IMG/VR virus record: IMGVR_UViG_3300036770_003181
Coordinates: 1-28,680 of that record
Strand: one strand, 5' to 3'
Length of the DNA: 28,680 nt
Source: a virus
Shown: positions 15,901-23,753 of the stretch, piece by piece
How the letters are laid out: every line of letters starts with the position of its first letter
Position numbering within the stretch: position 1 is the first letter of the stretch
Position numbers and translations under genes: made by a program
Notes under the pieces: model-generated
Seen by the model: only the letters and a program-made list of their open reading frames with translations
What the model was told of the DNA's origin: nothing
The model's database searches: none

Positions 15901-17495
15901 CTCTCAGTACCCTTTGTCTTAATAAGGTAGGGTAAGTTGTGGTAAATTCTTTTATAGGTTTCCGTTAAAATATCTCTATCTGGGGTCGGTAGGTTTGATG
16001 CAGTAACAAAGGTATTTATTTGCTCAGAACCACTATCGTAAAATTCTCCTAGTAGTAGAGAAGCTAGATTGGCTGCAGAGAAATTTGAAGAATAAAGCTT
16101 TACACCAAAATTTCGTAACGTATCTTCAATTAAATCTTTGGAAACACCGTAGTTAATTCTATTATCTGCATTATACTTACCAGTTACTGCTTTAGCATAT
16201 ACCCATAGGTTATCGAAGTGCTGAGCTACCATGTCAACAAATAAGCTGTATGGTGTGTTCGAAGTATCCTGTCTTATAAATTCAGGGATAGTGTACACCA
16301 GTCTGCTTTCATTTAACTCATCATACAGTGATGCAGATGTAGTTTGTGCAGCGAACCAGCTTATAGCAGTAGGATTACTACTTAAGTGATTAAGGTATGG
16401 GCGGGTACTCGTAGATTTTGGCCAGCTATAGCTAGAACTCTCAAAGTAAAGGTACTTTTCATACCCGTCAAATTTAGAAAGTACTCCGGTTATTAAGCTA
16501 TCATAATAAGCGTTACTAGCAACGATAGCAGGGGCTGCATTAGATAAACTTCCTGTAGCTGCGCGGCGGGCTTCGTATAAGTGAACTAAGTCTAATTTGT
16601 ACTTAAAATTAGCTAAACGCTCGTATGCAGATGAAAAATGTACAAAATTGCGATAGTCTGTGTAATCTATATTTAACTCTACTCCACTTCCGGATAATGT
16701 AGTAAATAGTTGATGATACGAGCTTGTAACTGGGTAGCTGAGTAGTGTACTGTAGTCCAGGTATTCAGTAGAGATTGAGGATTCTTCTCCTACTTCTAAG
16801 TTAAAGTTAGGCCCTTTAAGGTAATTTACCGGGGTTATACTTGGAGTAAAAGTTGTTTCAATCTCGTATGCAATAGGATTCGATACTTCTTCCAAAATTG
16901 AAAAAGTAACCTTAATGCCTAAAGAGGACGGTAGAGGTTCGTATAATTTAATCAGTAGATCCCCGTCTTCTGCTAAATCTATATTTACTCCTATTACATA
17001 TTGGTTGTTTCCAAAGTTTAGTCGAATTTCATCAAAGTAAGCTTGATTTAGTAGCTTGTTCTGGACTTCTTGGAATTCTGATACAAAGTTGTAAGTAGGT
17101 GTGGAGGGTGTTGCTTTTATCTCTGTTCTGTCTGTAGAGATTTCTCTTATATAAAAAGTATCTAGAAACAGGTTGTTAAAGAAGTAGTATGTAAGTATAA
17201 CTCCTCCATTTCCGTATCCATATAACTGAGCATCTTTAATGGGGTCTATATACAAAGCTTCGCTTCCTTCTTTACCCGCACTGACAGCGTCTCCTAATTG
17301 ACGGGCTCCAGCGTAGTTTGTAACTGTCTGGAGTAGTTTTCTATCTACTGAGTATATGCCTACCTCTATAAAATTTTTCTCTAAATCAAAGACGCCAGGT
17401 AGGGTTACTTCTGTGGCTATATTAAGATCTTCTTGTTTAAAATCTTGATAACCCGCAGGAGAGGTATTAATTAAGTTGTACTGTAAGTCTGCCAT
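12981..17495 (-). CDS. Giant tail/baseplate structural protein (possible gp7/P2 gpI-like segment)
   Basis: At 1504 residues this is the largest gene in the window. The N-terminus (about residues 30-60) contains a segment like GVFDLEKNFIEVGIYSVDRK. Around residues 410-550 the sequence changes from Ser/Thr-rich beta to helical: VAQHFDNLWVYAKAVT, GVSKDLIEDTLRNFGVKLY, and YHNLPYLIKTKGTERGLRAL followed by CFGIPSGSLEI. The last resembles the lKTKGT...L...FGIP signature of P2 gpI-like tail proteins, which correspond to wedge gp7 in contractile systems. The rest is long beta-rich sequence with repeated Tyr, Ser and Asn, suited to a large peripheral baseplate or fibre element. It lies in the gp25-gp6 cluster and starts 3 nt after the small coiled-coil gene. 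The gp7 comparison is an inference. Confidence 0.75.
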   Translation of the reverse strand: MADLQYNLINTSPAGYQDFKQEDLNIATEVTLPGVFDLEKNFIEVGIYSVDRKLLQTVTNYAGARQLGDAVSAGKEGSEALYIDPIKDAQLYGYGNGGVILTYYFFNNLFLDTFYIREISTDRTEIKATPSTPTYNFVSEFQEVQNKLLNQAYFDEIRLNFGNNQYVIGVNIDLAEDGDLLIKLYEPLPSSLGIKVTFSILEEVSNPIAYEIETTFTPSITPVNYLKGPNFNLEVGEESSISTEYLDYSTLLSYPVTSSYHQLFTTLSGSGVELNIDYTDYRNFVHFSSAYERLANFKYKLDLVHLYEARRAATGSLSNAAPAIVASNAYYDSLITGVLSKFDGYEKYLYFESSSYSWPKSTSTRPYLNHLSSNPTAISWFAAQTTSASLYDELNESRLVYTIPEFIRQDTSNTPYSLFVDMVAQHFDNLWVYAKAVTGKYNADNRINYGVSKDLIEDTLRNFGVKLYSSNFSAANLASLLLGEFYDSGSEQINTFVTASNLPTPDRDILTETYKRIYHNLPYLIKTKGTERGLRALINCFGIPSGSLEINVFGGVNSFSTSPYFGSALPTGSKIRLDNTGSLVAGDTLSYYTSIQKEDKKYTQDVNLVEVGFSPAYNINNFIEGTVTGSFDIDQYIGDPRYLNESNYNSLNNTNLYSVAETLLSGSSTYNVFDFVRLIKFFDNQLFKMVRDFVPARDVTTSGIIIKPHVLNRSKIKSPSVEWSRPEYSASIDTAFVTASDGGAVDSYSTAYTASIPGLLGTVTQIQNTEVEKYNGELGGTVLDLYTENLNGDNPFFENDPPALTYQLTQYLSLSTPGAGFDEISEQDFFTTLPLSTGNMYFFWDYSSKGGYNYLKYIWFRNTSLNGINISSAVREFTTIVVNGTTYTGFQKNILGGNNTLLTLSDPGTGFAFNPATYPTTATTVSITLLPYVPYRYYNSDYNALLNNATVISNAANVQKLDYSDNPYMPINIAAIRNNTADKAEVQEYIYNSTGMVRGKYIGKQLNGALLNIYSEGDITYGKEPVVEDKAVYFSYFNQLTENTPVLPGTLTADIRYLIDQQANLLDIQLESSEYYDLIQSFPGGSVSKVALNSNLFNNINVAIANGARTVAQSGVRPVPIVYSHTGSEGRNYTSTLKFGEDASITDFTGRHNLTTSQSPTYAADDTGYAIIFNNTAFQSAGGTFNTGTGEYTFSVAPTFGVNFTVTFNVDSLDGKTWFDVSEDIEPIVEYFSGSNWYQLKHSIVSLGGTSRLPDASNPYTVRIDTESSDNIIKVKAAPNFRTGGPVNFKIGDKVRARIFCKEGDLEIKAGSAFEITQTISPAVNITPGLLGYWYSAGAPAFGIENGTSYLLANSGFSTALSNAYGQTQTHAAENYPSCSLPFTVEVGDQIRFANNEVYTHNVVEVITPDSVGSLPKIGGGVATFSGSLVIKLDPPILNTLTGSRDHLSSFLIRRNVEDANSIVLRGTVPGGYTGPGVLVPEYITPATEAALKKVLPSLKSGNN

Positions 17496-17498
17496 ATA

Positions 17499-17828
17499 TT
17501 ACTGTCCTGATAGATTAAAGATCTCCTGGTTTGCTTCTAGTAGCCTCTGTCTTAGTTCTGCGATTTCGTCAAGCAGTGGCTGTATTTCTTCATTTACCTG
17601 TGAGGGTGTAAATAGTTCAGAGCTCTTAGTTACTAGGTACTCATGGGAATTAGTACCGGTAACAGGTATAGAGAAGAAGAGTTTATTATATAATCTGAAT
17701 AGTTCAGGTATAGTATCTGTATCTACTGCTGGGGTAGGTTTGACATAGTACTTAAAGGACGTGTCTACAGCTTTTTGAAATTTACCGTTATTTAAAACAG
17801 TCTTTTCTATATTTACTTTTTCAGCCAT
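17499..17828 (-). CDS. Small structural protein with C-terminal coiled coil
   Basis: This 109-residue protein begins MAEKVNIEKTVLNNGKFQKA, has a central stretch PELFRLYNKLFFSIPVTGTN, and ends in a Glu/Leu-rich helix (about residues 75-106: EEIQPLLDEIAELRQRLLEA) with heptad spacing, a probable coiled coil. Position between the DNRLRE-like protein (8-nt overlap) and the 1504-residue protein (3-nt gap) argues for a virion part, perhaps a trimerisation adaptor between the two. I do not recognise a family. Confidence 0.65.
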   Translation of the reverse strand: MAEKVNIEKTVLNNGKFQKAVDTSFKYYVKPTPAVDTDTIPELFRLYNKLFFSIPVTGTNSHEYLVTKSSELFTPSQVNEEIQPLLDEIAELRQRLLEANQEIFNLSGQ

Positions 17829-18939
17829 TTCTTACAACTTTAAATACTAAATTTTCATCTACAATGTTAGTAGATCCGTTGATAGTAGTTTTCAGTAAAA
17901 GACGGTAATATCTTTCCGGCTCTAATCCCCCCATATATATGTCTAAGTAGCTACTAGAAGTACTTGTACTTACTTTGGTAAAGTTTGTGTCAAAATCAAT
18001 GACCATTTCCTCTGTGTTTTCATCTCTAAGTCCCCAGTAGGATGTAGCTGGAAGTCTGTAATTCGTGAGGTAAGTAGAAGATGTTGTAAATGTACGGGTA
18101 GTGTATTTTGGACGAACAGTTAATTCAAATCTCTGTTTACCTTCATCTGTATATTCTCCTCTATTATTCTTAATTTTAATTACAGCATTAGAATCCGTTA
18201 TAACTGGGAGAGCTGTTTGATATTCCGAATCATCCCATTTAATCTCCAGGCAAGGAGGGTAGATGGTGTGAGTATCTGAAGAGAAATATCTTAAAGTAGT
18301 TTGATAGCTTGTCTGAAATTCGTAGCTGTCTGCAAGTTTAACGATAAATCCTGCATTGTAAATATCTCCGTTATACTGAGCTTTTACTCCTTCGGTTACG
18401 TTAATATCTACATCGTGAGTAGAGGTTACAGGATGAGATTGAGTTGCTTCAAAATTTGCTGTAGCGGATCCGGTATACCAAGAGCCTCCGGCTGCTGTGC
18501 TACCGGAGTAGGACTGTGTTACGTATGTTGTTGTGCTCCAGCTTGTTATACCCGGGCCGCTGTAGCTCCAGGAAGCACCTGAGGAGTTTCTAGGAAGATC
18601 TCCAAACTTTCCGTTACCTACAGTCCAGGAGTTACTACCGTTTACATAGGCTGGCCAAGCTTCTACCGAATAGTTAGTTGGAAGTTCGTTAGCGCTGGCT
18701 AAATATATTTTTAGCGATGCACTAAAAGCAGTAGAAGTTCCTGTAGATGCTGCTACAAATGTATCTAGTACTTCTGCAACTTCCTGAGAGTTAAATTGTA
18801 GGAGTGTTCTACTAACATAACCTGTTTCTGCCTTGTAGTATGAACCTACTTCTAAAATCTCATCTCTTCCGGTATTCATATCTGAATACTCGGAGTATAT
18901 TGAAGTGTCTTGTTCTGGGAATATTTTGTAAACAGCCAT
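17821..18939 (-). CDS. Tail structural protein with DNRLRE-like N-terminal domain
   Basis: This is a 372-residue protein. The opening KIFPEQDTSIYSEYSDMNTG followed by EILEVG and SRTLLQFN (about residues 5-49) matches the pattern of DNRLRE-type beta-sandwich domains (Dxx-IY...NxG...L.....SR.LL.F), which act as surface or adhesive modules. The middle (about 100-240) is rich in Trp, Tyr, Ser and Thr. The C-terminal third, with RFELTVRPKYTTRTF and GLEPERYYRLLLKT, looks like a further beta domain. It follows gp6 by 17 nt, with a CTATTTAT-like motif in the gap, and precedes the giant tail protein. A peripheral baseplate or receptor-facing role is an inference. Confidence 0.7.
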   Translation of the reverse strand: MAVYKIFPEQDTSIYSEYSDMNTGRDEILEVGSYYKAETGYVSRTLLQFNSQEVAEVLDTFVAASTGTSTAFSASLKIYLASANELPTNYSVEAWPAYVNGSNSWTVGNGKFGDLPRNSSGASWSYSGPGITSWSTTTYVTQSYSGSTAAGGSWYTGSATANFEATQSHPVTSTHDVDINVTEGVKAQYNGDIYNAGFIVKLADSYEFQTSYQTTLRYFSSDTHTIYPPCLEIKWDDSEYQTALPVITDSNAVIKIKNNRGEYTDEGKQRFELTVRPKYTTRTFTTSSTYLTNYRLPATSYWGLRDENTEEMVIDFDTNFTKVSTSTSSSYLDIYMGGLEPERYYRLLLKTTINGSTNIVDENLVFKVVRNG

Positions 18940-18948
18940 GGGTTTATA

Positions 18949-18956
18949 ATAAATAT
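18949..18956 (-). promoter_or_regulatory. CTATTTAT-like motif (ATATTTAT)
   Basis: ATATTTAT on the minus strand fills the 17-nt gap after the gp6 stop, 9 nt before the ATG of the DNRLRE-like gene. It differs from the CTATTTAT set at the first base. Confidence 0.35.
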
Positions 18957-20798
18957 TTACATTGAAGTTATGCGACCAGTAATATCAACATCTGGGATTT
19001 TTACTTCAAAGATACAGGGGTCATAAGAAGGGTACACTATGTTATTACGTGTTGCGCCTTGTATATCGTATCCATACTGGGAGTATAGTCCTCCTGTTTT
19101 ATTTACTACTTCTACCTTCTGTACAGTTTGTACTCCTTTTACCCTATCTAGTAAGGTGTATAGTTTAGAAATATTAATAGGCTGGTTTATACTCCATTTC
19201 TCAATTTGAAAATATTCACGGAGAACTTGGGTGCAATTTAATAGTACTTCTCTAGCTGGTACAGACGGTAATGTGATTATATCATACCTTACTCCAATGT
19301 TTACTATAAAAGCATCTTTAATGTTAACCGCATCCGTTATAAGTTTATACTGCTCTAAGTATGTCTTTAAATTACCTTTAAGTGTAGGGCCTGTAGTAGT
19401 AAGTTTTTTATCATTATCATAAGCTAGTACGTACATTGATAGACTGAGGGGGTTGCTATCCACTATAACATCTGTGGTTGATTTAGTACTCGTAAGTTGG
19501 TCTTGCGCTACGTAGACTTTTGCTACTGTTCCAAACCTACCCGGCAAAGATAGAGCTCTTACCGTATAATCCTCTCTAGTAACAGCTCTAAGTTGTTCAT
19601 TGAAAGATTTGTAAGCGTTTTGACGGATTTCCTCTACTGTGTCGCCGTCTTTACCTCCAGCTGCAGGGTGAGGATTATTAAAAGCTAATGAATTTAGGTA
19701 GGTTGTACCGGAGCCTCCTGGACCATAGTAGGATGGGTTTCTATTATCTAATATGGTTGTGATTGTATCAGCAGGTACATTAGCTTCAACACCGCCTCCT
19801 ACTAGGTACTGAATAGTAACTGTTCCAACTGGTGCAACTCCGTAAGTACCTGTAAACATAAAGTTAGATGGATCGTAGGCTACATCTATTTTTGAAATAC
19901 CTGTAGTCTGGTCTCCTAGTCCTACATTAGTAGGGTTCGGGGTTATTACCGTATCATCTGTGTTTGAAGTTCCAGCGCCAAATTGTATTTGAAGTGCACC
20001 GGTAGATGTGAATCTTGTTACAAATCGGCGAGGTACTTTCTGCAACTGTAACACGTATGGAGCTATATTTTTGTCTGCTCCGGTGTTTAAAGTTTCTACA
20101 AAAGTGGTATCTTGTCCTAGATAAGGTACTTCTGTCCACTCTCCTACGCTACTTGAAACATTAAGTACACCTATAATGTCATTGTCTTCTAGAGTAATTG
20201 TTGTAAATCTTTCTAAAGTAGGTATGTCAACCGTAGTAGATTTTACCGTTGCTGAAATAGCTCGAACTTTCTTCTTAAGCAAAAATTCAGTTACTGTTCC
20301 CCCTGAAGTAGCGTAGACTGAAATTTCTGTAGGGTCGTAAGAGCTTGAAAATCCAAAATTTACTTTTTCCTGGGTAATAAATTGTACTGGTGTGCCTGTG
20401 TTGGACTGTAGTTGAATATTTTCACTTAAAACTAAAGCATAGTCGTAATTAGGTATATAATCTACTCCGGATAGTACTGCAGGAACTCTTTGGTATACAT
20501 CTAGATCAACTATTGCAGCATTTGAAACTTTGGGGCGATATCCCATCATGTATGCCATAGCGTACAGATTAGAAGGTTCTTGTGCGTACTGTAGCAGTGT
20601 TTCTTGTAGTTGAATATCCTGGTAGAATGAAAGTACATCTCCTACGTAGGCAGCCATCTCCATAAACATCGTACCTGGAGATGTAGGGGAGAAATCGTTA
20701 TAAGTATCCGGGAAGTAGTTTTTAGCGTAATCTACTAACTGTTGGCGGAAATCGCTAAAAGTTTTATTTACGTACTGTATGTCGCGTTGTTGTGCCAT
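18957..20798 (-). CDS. 6: Baseplate wedge protein gp6-like (baseplate J family)
   Basis: This 613-residue protein is close in length to T4 gp6 (660). The N-terminal region has FSDFRQQLVDYAKNYFPDTY, SPTSPGTMFMEMAAYVGDVL and YQDIQLQETLLQYAQ, followed by AYMMGYRPK, the hallmark of gp6-type wedge proteins. The central part has GKDGDTVEEIRQNAYKSFNE then RAVTREDYTVRALSLPGRFG, the baseplate J core that forms the inner ring. The C-terminal region (YFQIEKWSINQPINISKLYT) is the usual end domain. Gp6 dimers join wedges into the baseplate ring and change shape on sheath contraction. Its start overlaps the gp25 stop by 1 nt, the conserved 25-6 gene order. Confidence 0.93.
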   Translation of the reverse strand: MAQQRDIQYVNKTFSDFRQQLVDYAKNYFPDTYNDFSPTSPGTMFMEMAAYVGDVLSFYQDIQLQETLLQYAQEPSNLYAMAYMMGYRPKVSNAAIVDLDVYQRVPAVLSGVDYIPNYDYALVLSENIQLQSNTGTPVQFITQEKVNFGFSSSYDPTEISVYATSGGTVTEFLLKKKVRAISATVKSTTVDIPTLERFTTITLEDNDIIGVLNVSSSVGEWTEVPYLGQDTTFVETLNTGADKNIAPYVLQLQKVPRRFVTRFTSTGALQIQFGAGTSNTDDTVITPNPTNVGLGDQTTGISKIDVAYDPSNFMFTGTYGVAPVGTVTIQYLVGGGVEANVPADTITTILDNRNPSYYGPGGSGTTYLNSLAFNNPHPAAGGKDGDTVEEIRQNAYKSFNEQLRAVTREDYTVRALSLPGRFGTVAKVYVAQDQLTSTKSTTDVIVDSNPLSLSMYVLAYDNDKKLTTTGPTLKGNLKTYLEQYKLITDAVNIKDAFIVNIGVRYDIITLPSVPAREVLLNCTQVLREYFQIEKWSINQPINISKLYTLLDRVKGVQTVQKVEVVNKTGGLYSQYGYDIQGATRNNIVYPSYDPCIFEVKIPDVDITGRITSM

Positions 20799-21208
20799 TA
20801 TTGTTCAAAGTTTATTACTACTTCGTCAGTTATATTTGTCTCTCGTACTGAGTATTTTAGGGAAAAAGTGACTAGGTTTTGATCCGGGTATGCAAATAGT
20901 TCAAGATTATTTACGGTAACTTGAGGGAAGTATAGGTCTAGAGACTCTACAATGAGTTGCCTAGTTTCATCTACTAGATCTTGGGTAAGGTTCTCAAAAA
21001 GAAAATTTCGTAGCCCAGCTCCAAACTCAACATTTAGTATTCTCTCGTTTTTTCCAGTTAGAAAAAAATTAATTAGGTTGGCTTTAGTAGCTTCTTTAGA
21101 GGTGTACGTAGAATTAAAAACCGCTCTACCGTCAAAAGGTAAAGCGACCCCAACAGCTTTTCTAGGCTGGAGGTCTAGGGGGTTTATCTTTCTTACATTA
21201 TACGCCAT
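20798..21208 (-). CDS. 25: Baseplate wedge protein gp25-like
   Basis: This 136-residue protein matches T4 gp25 (132) in length and in its core: TSKEATKANLINFFLTGKNE, RILNVEFGAGLRNFLFEN, a helix DLVDETRQLIVESLDLYFP, then beta strands ending in VVINFEQ. Gp25/GpW-family proteins form the wedge core next to the tail tube and sheath and are among the most conserved parts of contractile systems. The gene overlaps the upstream Pro-rich gene by 11 nt and gp6 by 1 nt. The family assignment is firm; the virion location follows from the family. Confidence 0.93.
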   Translation of the reverse strand: MAYNVRKINPLDLQPRKAVGVALPFDGRAVFNSTYTSKEATKANLINFFLTGKNERILNVEFGAGLRNFLFENLTQDLVDETRQLIVESLDLYFPQVTVNNLELFAYPDQNLVTFSLKYSVRETNITDEVVINFEQ

Positions 21209-21620
21209 AAGGCTCTTTCTTCTTATTTGACTGGTTTACAATAGCAGCTGCTTTATTTATAAAGCTCAACTGGGATAAGTCAATACCTGTTTTTGGTGCT
21301 GCTGCTACAGCCTGTGCTACCGCTCTAGGATCGTCGGAGATCGGTTTTAATTCCTGCTTAGGCATAAATGCGCTCCTGTTAAACATTTGAGCCATGTTGG
21401 AGGTAGCGGTACCCATATTACGGTAATCTTCGGAAGTCATAGATTTGCTCGTCATATTTAGGGCTTCCATAAGGGGATTACCTCCTGTAAACTGTACGGG
21501 AGTAGTAGGGGCGGCTGGTTGGGGCTGGGGCGGAGCTGGAGTTTTTACTTCAGCGAGCTCTTCTCTAATAGCTTCCCTAACGGCTTCTTTAATTAAATTT
21601 TTAAATTCACTAGCTTTCAT
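21198..21620 (-). CDS. Small virion-associated protein with helical leader and Pro-rich linker
   Basis: The 140-residue product opens with MKASEFKNLIKEAVREAIRE, an amphipathic helix that contains LIKE|A, matching the prohead-protease rule and a leader type I associate with T4-like virion proteins. Residues about 27-42 are a Pro/Ala linker (KTPAPPQPQPAAPTTP). The remainder is Met/Ala/Asn-rich and ends INKAAAIVNQSNKKKEPYGV, with no catalytic motif. It lies between the 351-residue helical protein and gp25 and overlaps gp25 by 11 nt. A CTATTTAT motif ends only 4 nt before the ATG. A tail-assembly or packaged role are both possible; I do not recognise the family. Confidence 0.65.
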   Translation of the reverse strand: MKASEFKNLIKEAVREAIREELAEVKTPAPPQPQPAAPTTPVQFTGGNPLMEALNMTSKSMTSEDYRNMGTATSNMAQMFNRSAFMPKQELKPISDDPRAVAQAVAAAPKTGIDLSQLSFINKAAAIVNQSNKKKEPYGV

Positions 21621-21624
21621 AATA

Positions 21625-21632
21625 ATAAATAG
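21625..21632 (-). promoter_or_regulatory. CTATTTAT motif, 4 nt before ATG
   Basis: Exact CTATTTAT on the minus strand within the 14-nt gap between the 351-residue gene and the Pro-rich protein. It ends only 4 nt before the ATG, too close for a normal promoter with a leader, which makes it the key test case for what this motif does. Confidence 0.5.
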
Positions 21633-21634
21633 AT

Positions 21635-22690
21635 TTAACCTAATTGGTTGTCAATTCTAAACTTAAGTTCTTCTATAAGTATATCGGTATTGGAACTATA
21701 AGAACGGGGACCCTCCAACACTACTACTCCTAGTGTATCTAGAGCTACAGCGTACCTCTGAGGGGCTACGGTATTTCCTTGTACTGTTCTTACTTCTAAG
21801 GTATAACCCCTGTAGGAAAGAGCTTGTCTATTTCTAGGAGTACTCTGAGGTGTTATTCTGCTTGCAAAAGAAGGAGCTTCTATTATACAAGTTCGTAGTA
21901 GTGCATCTGCAACTTGTAGAAAGCCTTGAAGTATTGTAATTTGATTGTTTGCAAATTGAACAGCTTTTGCTGCTTTACATACCTTATCGTCCAGGTCTGC
22001 TACTTCGTCGGAATACTTATCTGCTAATCTCTGTACTCTAGCTATTATTCGTGCGGTTAATCCTGATGCTCCGGTTGGAGTTGCTGCTTGAAGAGGTAGA
22101 GTTGCGTCAAGGCCTGCAATAGTGGTCTGTGCTGCTGTAATAGAAATGTTAATAGCATTAACTATACCTGATAGTACGTTAACGATCTTAGAAATTCTAT
22201 TAATTATAGATTGTAACTTGTTGACAATTTTTGTAAAGTTCTCTAACCTATTTAATAGGAGTAAAGTGCGCTCTTCAGTAGGACACTTTACTATTTTTCT
22301 CATCTCCTGCCTAATTACAGGTTCTAGCTGATCTATAGCAGTATTTATTCCAATTCCTATAAGATATTTGCGTAACTGTTGCTGCTCTTCTTCACTAAGT
22401 GAATTTAATCCATCTGATAGTACTTTAAATCCATACGGGGGTATTGGAAGTGTTGCAAAGAGTAGGTTTACTGCCTCTGAGGATCGTTCTTCCAAAAGGC
22501 TTTCTACAAAATTGTCTGTAATTACAGTACAGGGAGAAAAGTTATCTATCCCAAACTCTTGAAAAATTCTTTCTAGTTCTTGACACAGTATTACTTTTTT
22601 CTCTGCGATCTCAGTCACAAGAAAGTATGTTAACTTCTGTATTAAGTCTCTTCCATCGCAAGCTTGCACTTGATCAAATACTGTGGGCAT
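21635..22690 (-). CDS. Helical virion protein between spike and gp25
   Basis: This is a 351-residue protein of unknown family. Residues about 1-135 are helical and acidic; about 145-190 form long hydrophobic heptads (TKIVNKLQSIINRISKIVNV and following), a strong coiled coil; about 205-265 is another helical stretch; and the last 70 residues are beta-like, with RGYTLEVRTVQGNTV and DTLGVVVLEGPRSYSSNTD. It starts 1 nt after the gp5-like spike gene, so it probably belongs to the central hub or tail tip. No enzymatic motif is visible. Position and shape could fit a hub or tape-measure-like helper, but this is inference. Confidence 0.7.
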   Translation of the reverse strand: MPTVFDQVQACDGRDLIQKLTYFLVTEIAEKKVILCQELERIFQEFGIDNFSPCTVITDNFVESLLEERSSEAVNLLFATLPIPPYGFKVLSDGLNSLSEEEQQQLRKYLIGIGINTAIDQLEPVIRQEMRKIVKCPTEERTLLLLNRLENFTKIVNKLQSIINRISKIVNVLSGIVNAINISITAAQTTIAGLDATLPLQAATPTGASGLTARIIARVQRLADKYSDEVADLDDKVCKAAKAVQFANNQITILQGFLQVADALLRTCIIEAPSFASRITPQSTPRNRQALSYRGYTLEVRTVQGNTVAPQRYAVALDTLGVVVLEGPRSYSSNTDILIEELKFRIDNQLG

Positions 22691-22691
22691 A

Positions 22692-23753
22692 TTACTTACT
22701 TAGGTAGGTTTTGTTAGAGAGTAAGTTACTTGCGAGCTGATTCTGTCGTAATTCTGTGTTAGTTAGAGCTGTAGATGCTGTTTGAATCATAGGAGCATAC
22801 CCTAAAGTGCTTGCAAGTACTCCTAATTCACTTAAAACTTCTTTAAGATCTTCGTACAGTTTTGTTAGCTCATTAACTAATGCATTTCCTAAGACTGCTT
22901 GCTGGTTAGCTCCTTGACCTAGATTAATACGAGGTGCATCTATATTTACTGCAGTTGTACCTTCTATGTAGGATACTATCCCTTTTATCCCGATAGTAGA
23001 AGTTGCAGTTAATGTTATGGAATCAGATTTACTATTAAACACCAATCGTCCGGAGTTTATAATAACCTGACTTGAGTCGTAGAGTGAAGTTGGTGTGTAG
23101 GATGTCTGGGTAAATTGTTGAGATTCTCTAAGGGGTATTCCCTGTTTAGAAGTTAGATATATCGAACTATCATCTAAGTTTATATCCTCGCTTATATGGG
23201 TAAATCCATTAGGGTAACTCGATTGTCCGTTACTAATAACTATTAATGGGGCACCTTGAACTGAGCCGCTCCAAGGTGTCGATTCTGGGATTGTCTGAGA
23301 GAATCTAATGCTCTGCCCTAATCTACCTTCGAGGATTACATCCCCCGAGTATGGAAACATTGGGTTAATATCAGTCCTTTCCGAAAAGCTACTATCTAGC
23401 TCCACAAACTGCTTAGTCTCCGTTATTGCACTGTGGTGCGGGTGATTCCAGATATTAACTGTAGTCAGGTAGTAGACTTTAGGAGAGTGGGTACCTTCTT
23501 CTGTCTGCTCTGAAGGAGCATTAACTAAAAGTACAATTTCATCGACTAACGGAGGATGTTGCATAAATCGTAGCATCGGATAAGCTTCTCCTCTAACTAC
23601 AAAGTCTACATCTGTTAAGTTTTTAAATTCAATACTCCCTACTTTATCCGGTGTGTTTTTATCGTAGTTAACAGACACTACTTTTCCATAAAAAATTCCG
23701 GAAGTAGAAGCTTTAGTCCTTCTAACGCTCTTATTTACATCATACAGCCTCAT
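22692..23753 (-). CDS. gp5-like baseplate central spike protein (OB-fold, no lysozyme domain)
   Basis: The N-terminal 110 residues (IFYGKVVSVNYDKNTPDKVG, SIEFKNLTD, YPMLRFMQHPPLVDEIVLLV) fit the OB-fold of gp5/gpV-type spike proteins. The C-terminal part has repeated beta signals ending with INLGQGANQQAVLGNALVNE, a motif I associate with the end of gp5-like proteins, and a short helix. At 353 residues it is shorter than T4 gp5 (575), and no lysozyme domain with a catalytic Glu motif is visible, so peptidoglycan cleavage must come from elsewhere. It overlaps the upstream 112-residue gene by 1 nt. Confidence 0.8.
   Translation of the reverse strand: MRLYDVNKSVRRTKASTSGIFYGKVVSVNYDKNTPDKVGSIEFKNLTDVDFVVRGEAYPMLRFMQHPPLVDEIVLLVNAPSEQTEEGTHSPKVYYLTTVNIWNHPHHSAITETKQFVELDSSFSERTDINPMFPYSGDVILEGRLGQSIRFSQTIPESTPWSGSVQGAPLIVISNGQSSYPNGFTHISEDINLDDSSIYLTSKQGIPLRESQQFTQTSYTPTSLYDSSQVIINSGRLVFNSKSDSITLTATSTIGIKGIVSYIEGTTAVNIDAPRINLGQGANQQAVLGNALVNELTKLYEDLKEVLSELGVLASTLGYAPMIQTASTALTNTELRQNQLASNLLSNKTYLSK

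Noticed and set aside
18301-18582. Plus-strand open frame of 93 codons
   Set aside because: Cys-rich, antisense to the well-supported DNRLRE-like gene, with no promoter. A shadow frame.
20952-21230. Plus-strand open frame of 92 codons
   Set aside because: Antisense to gp25, which has clear family motifs.
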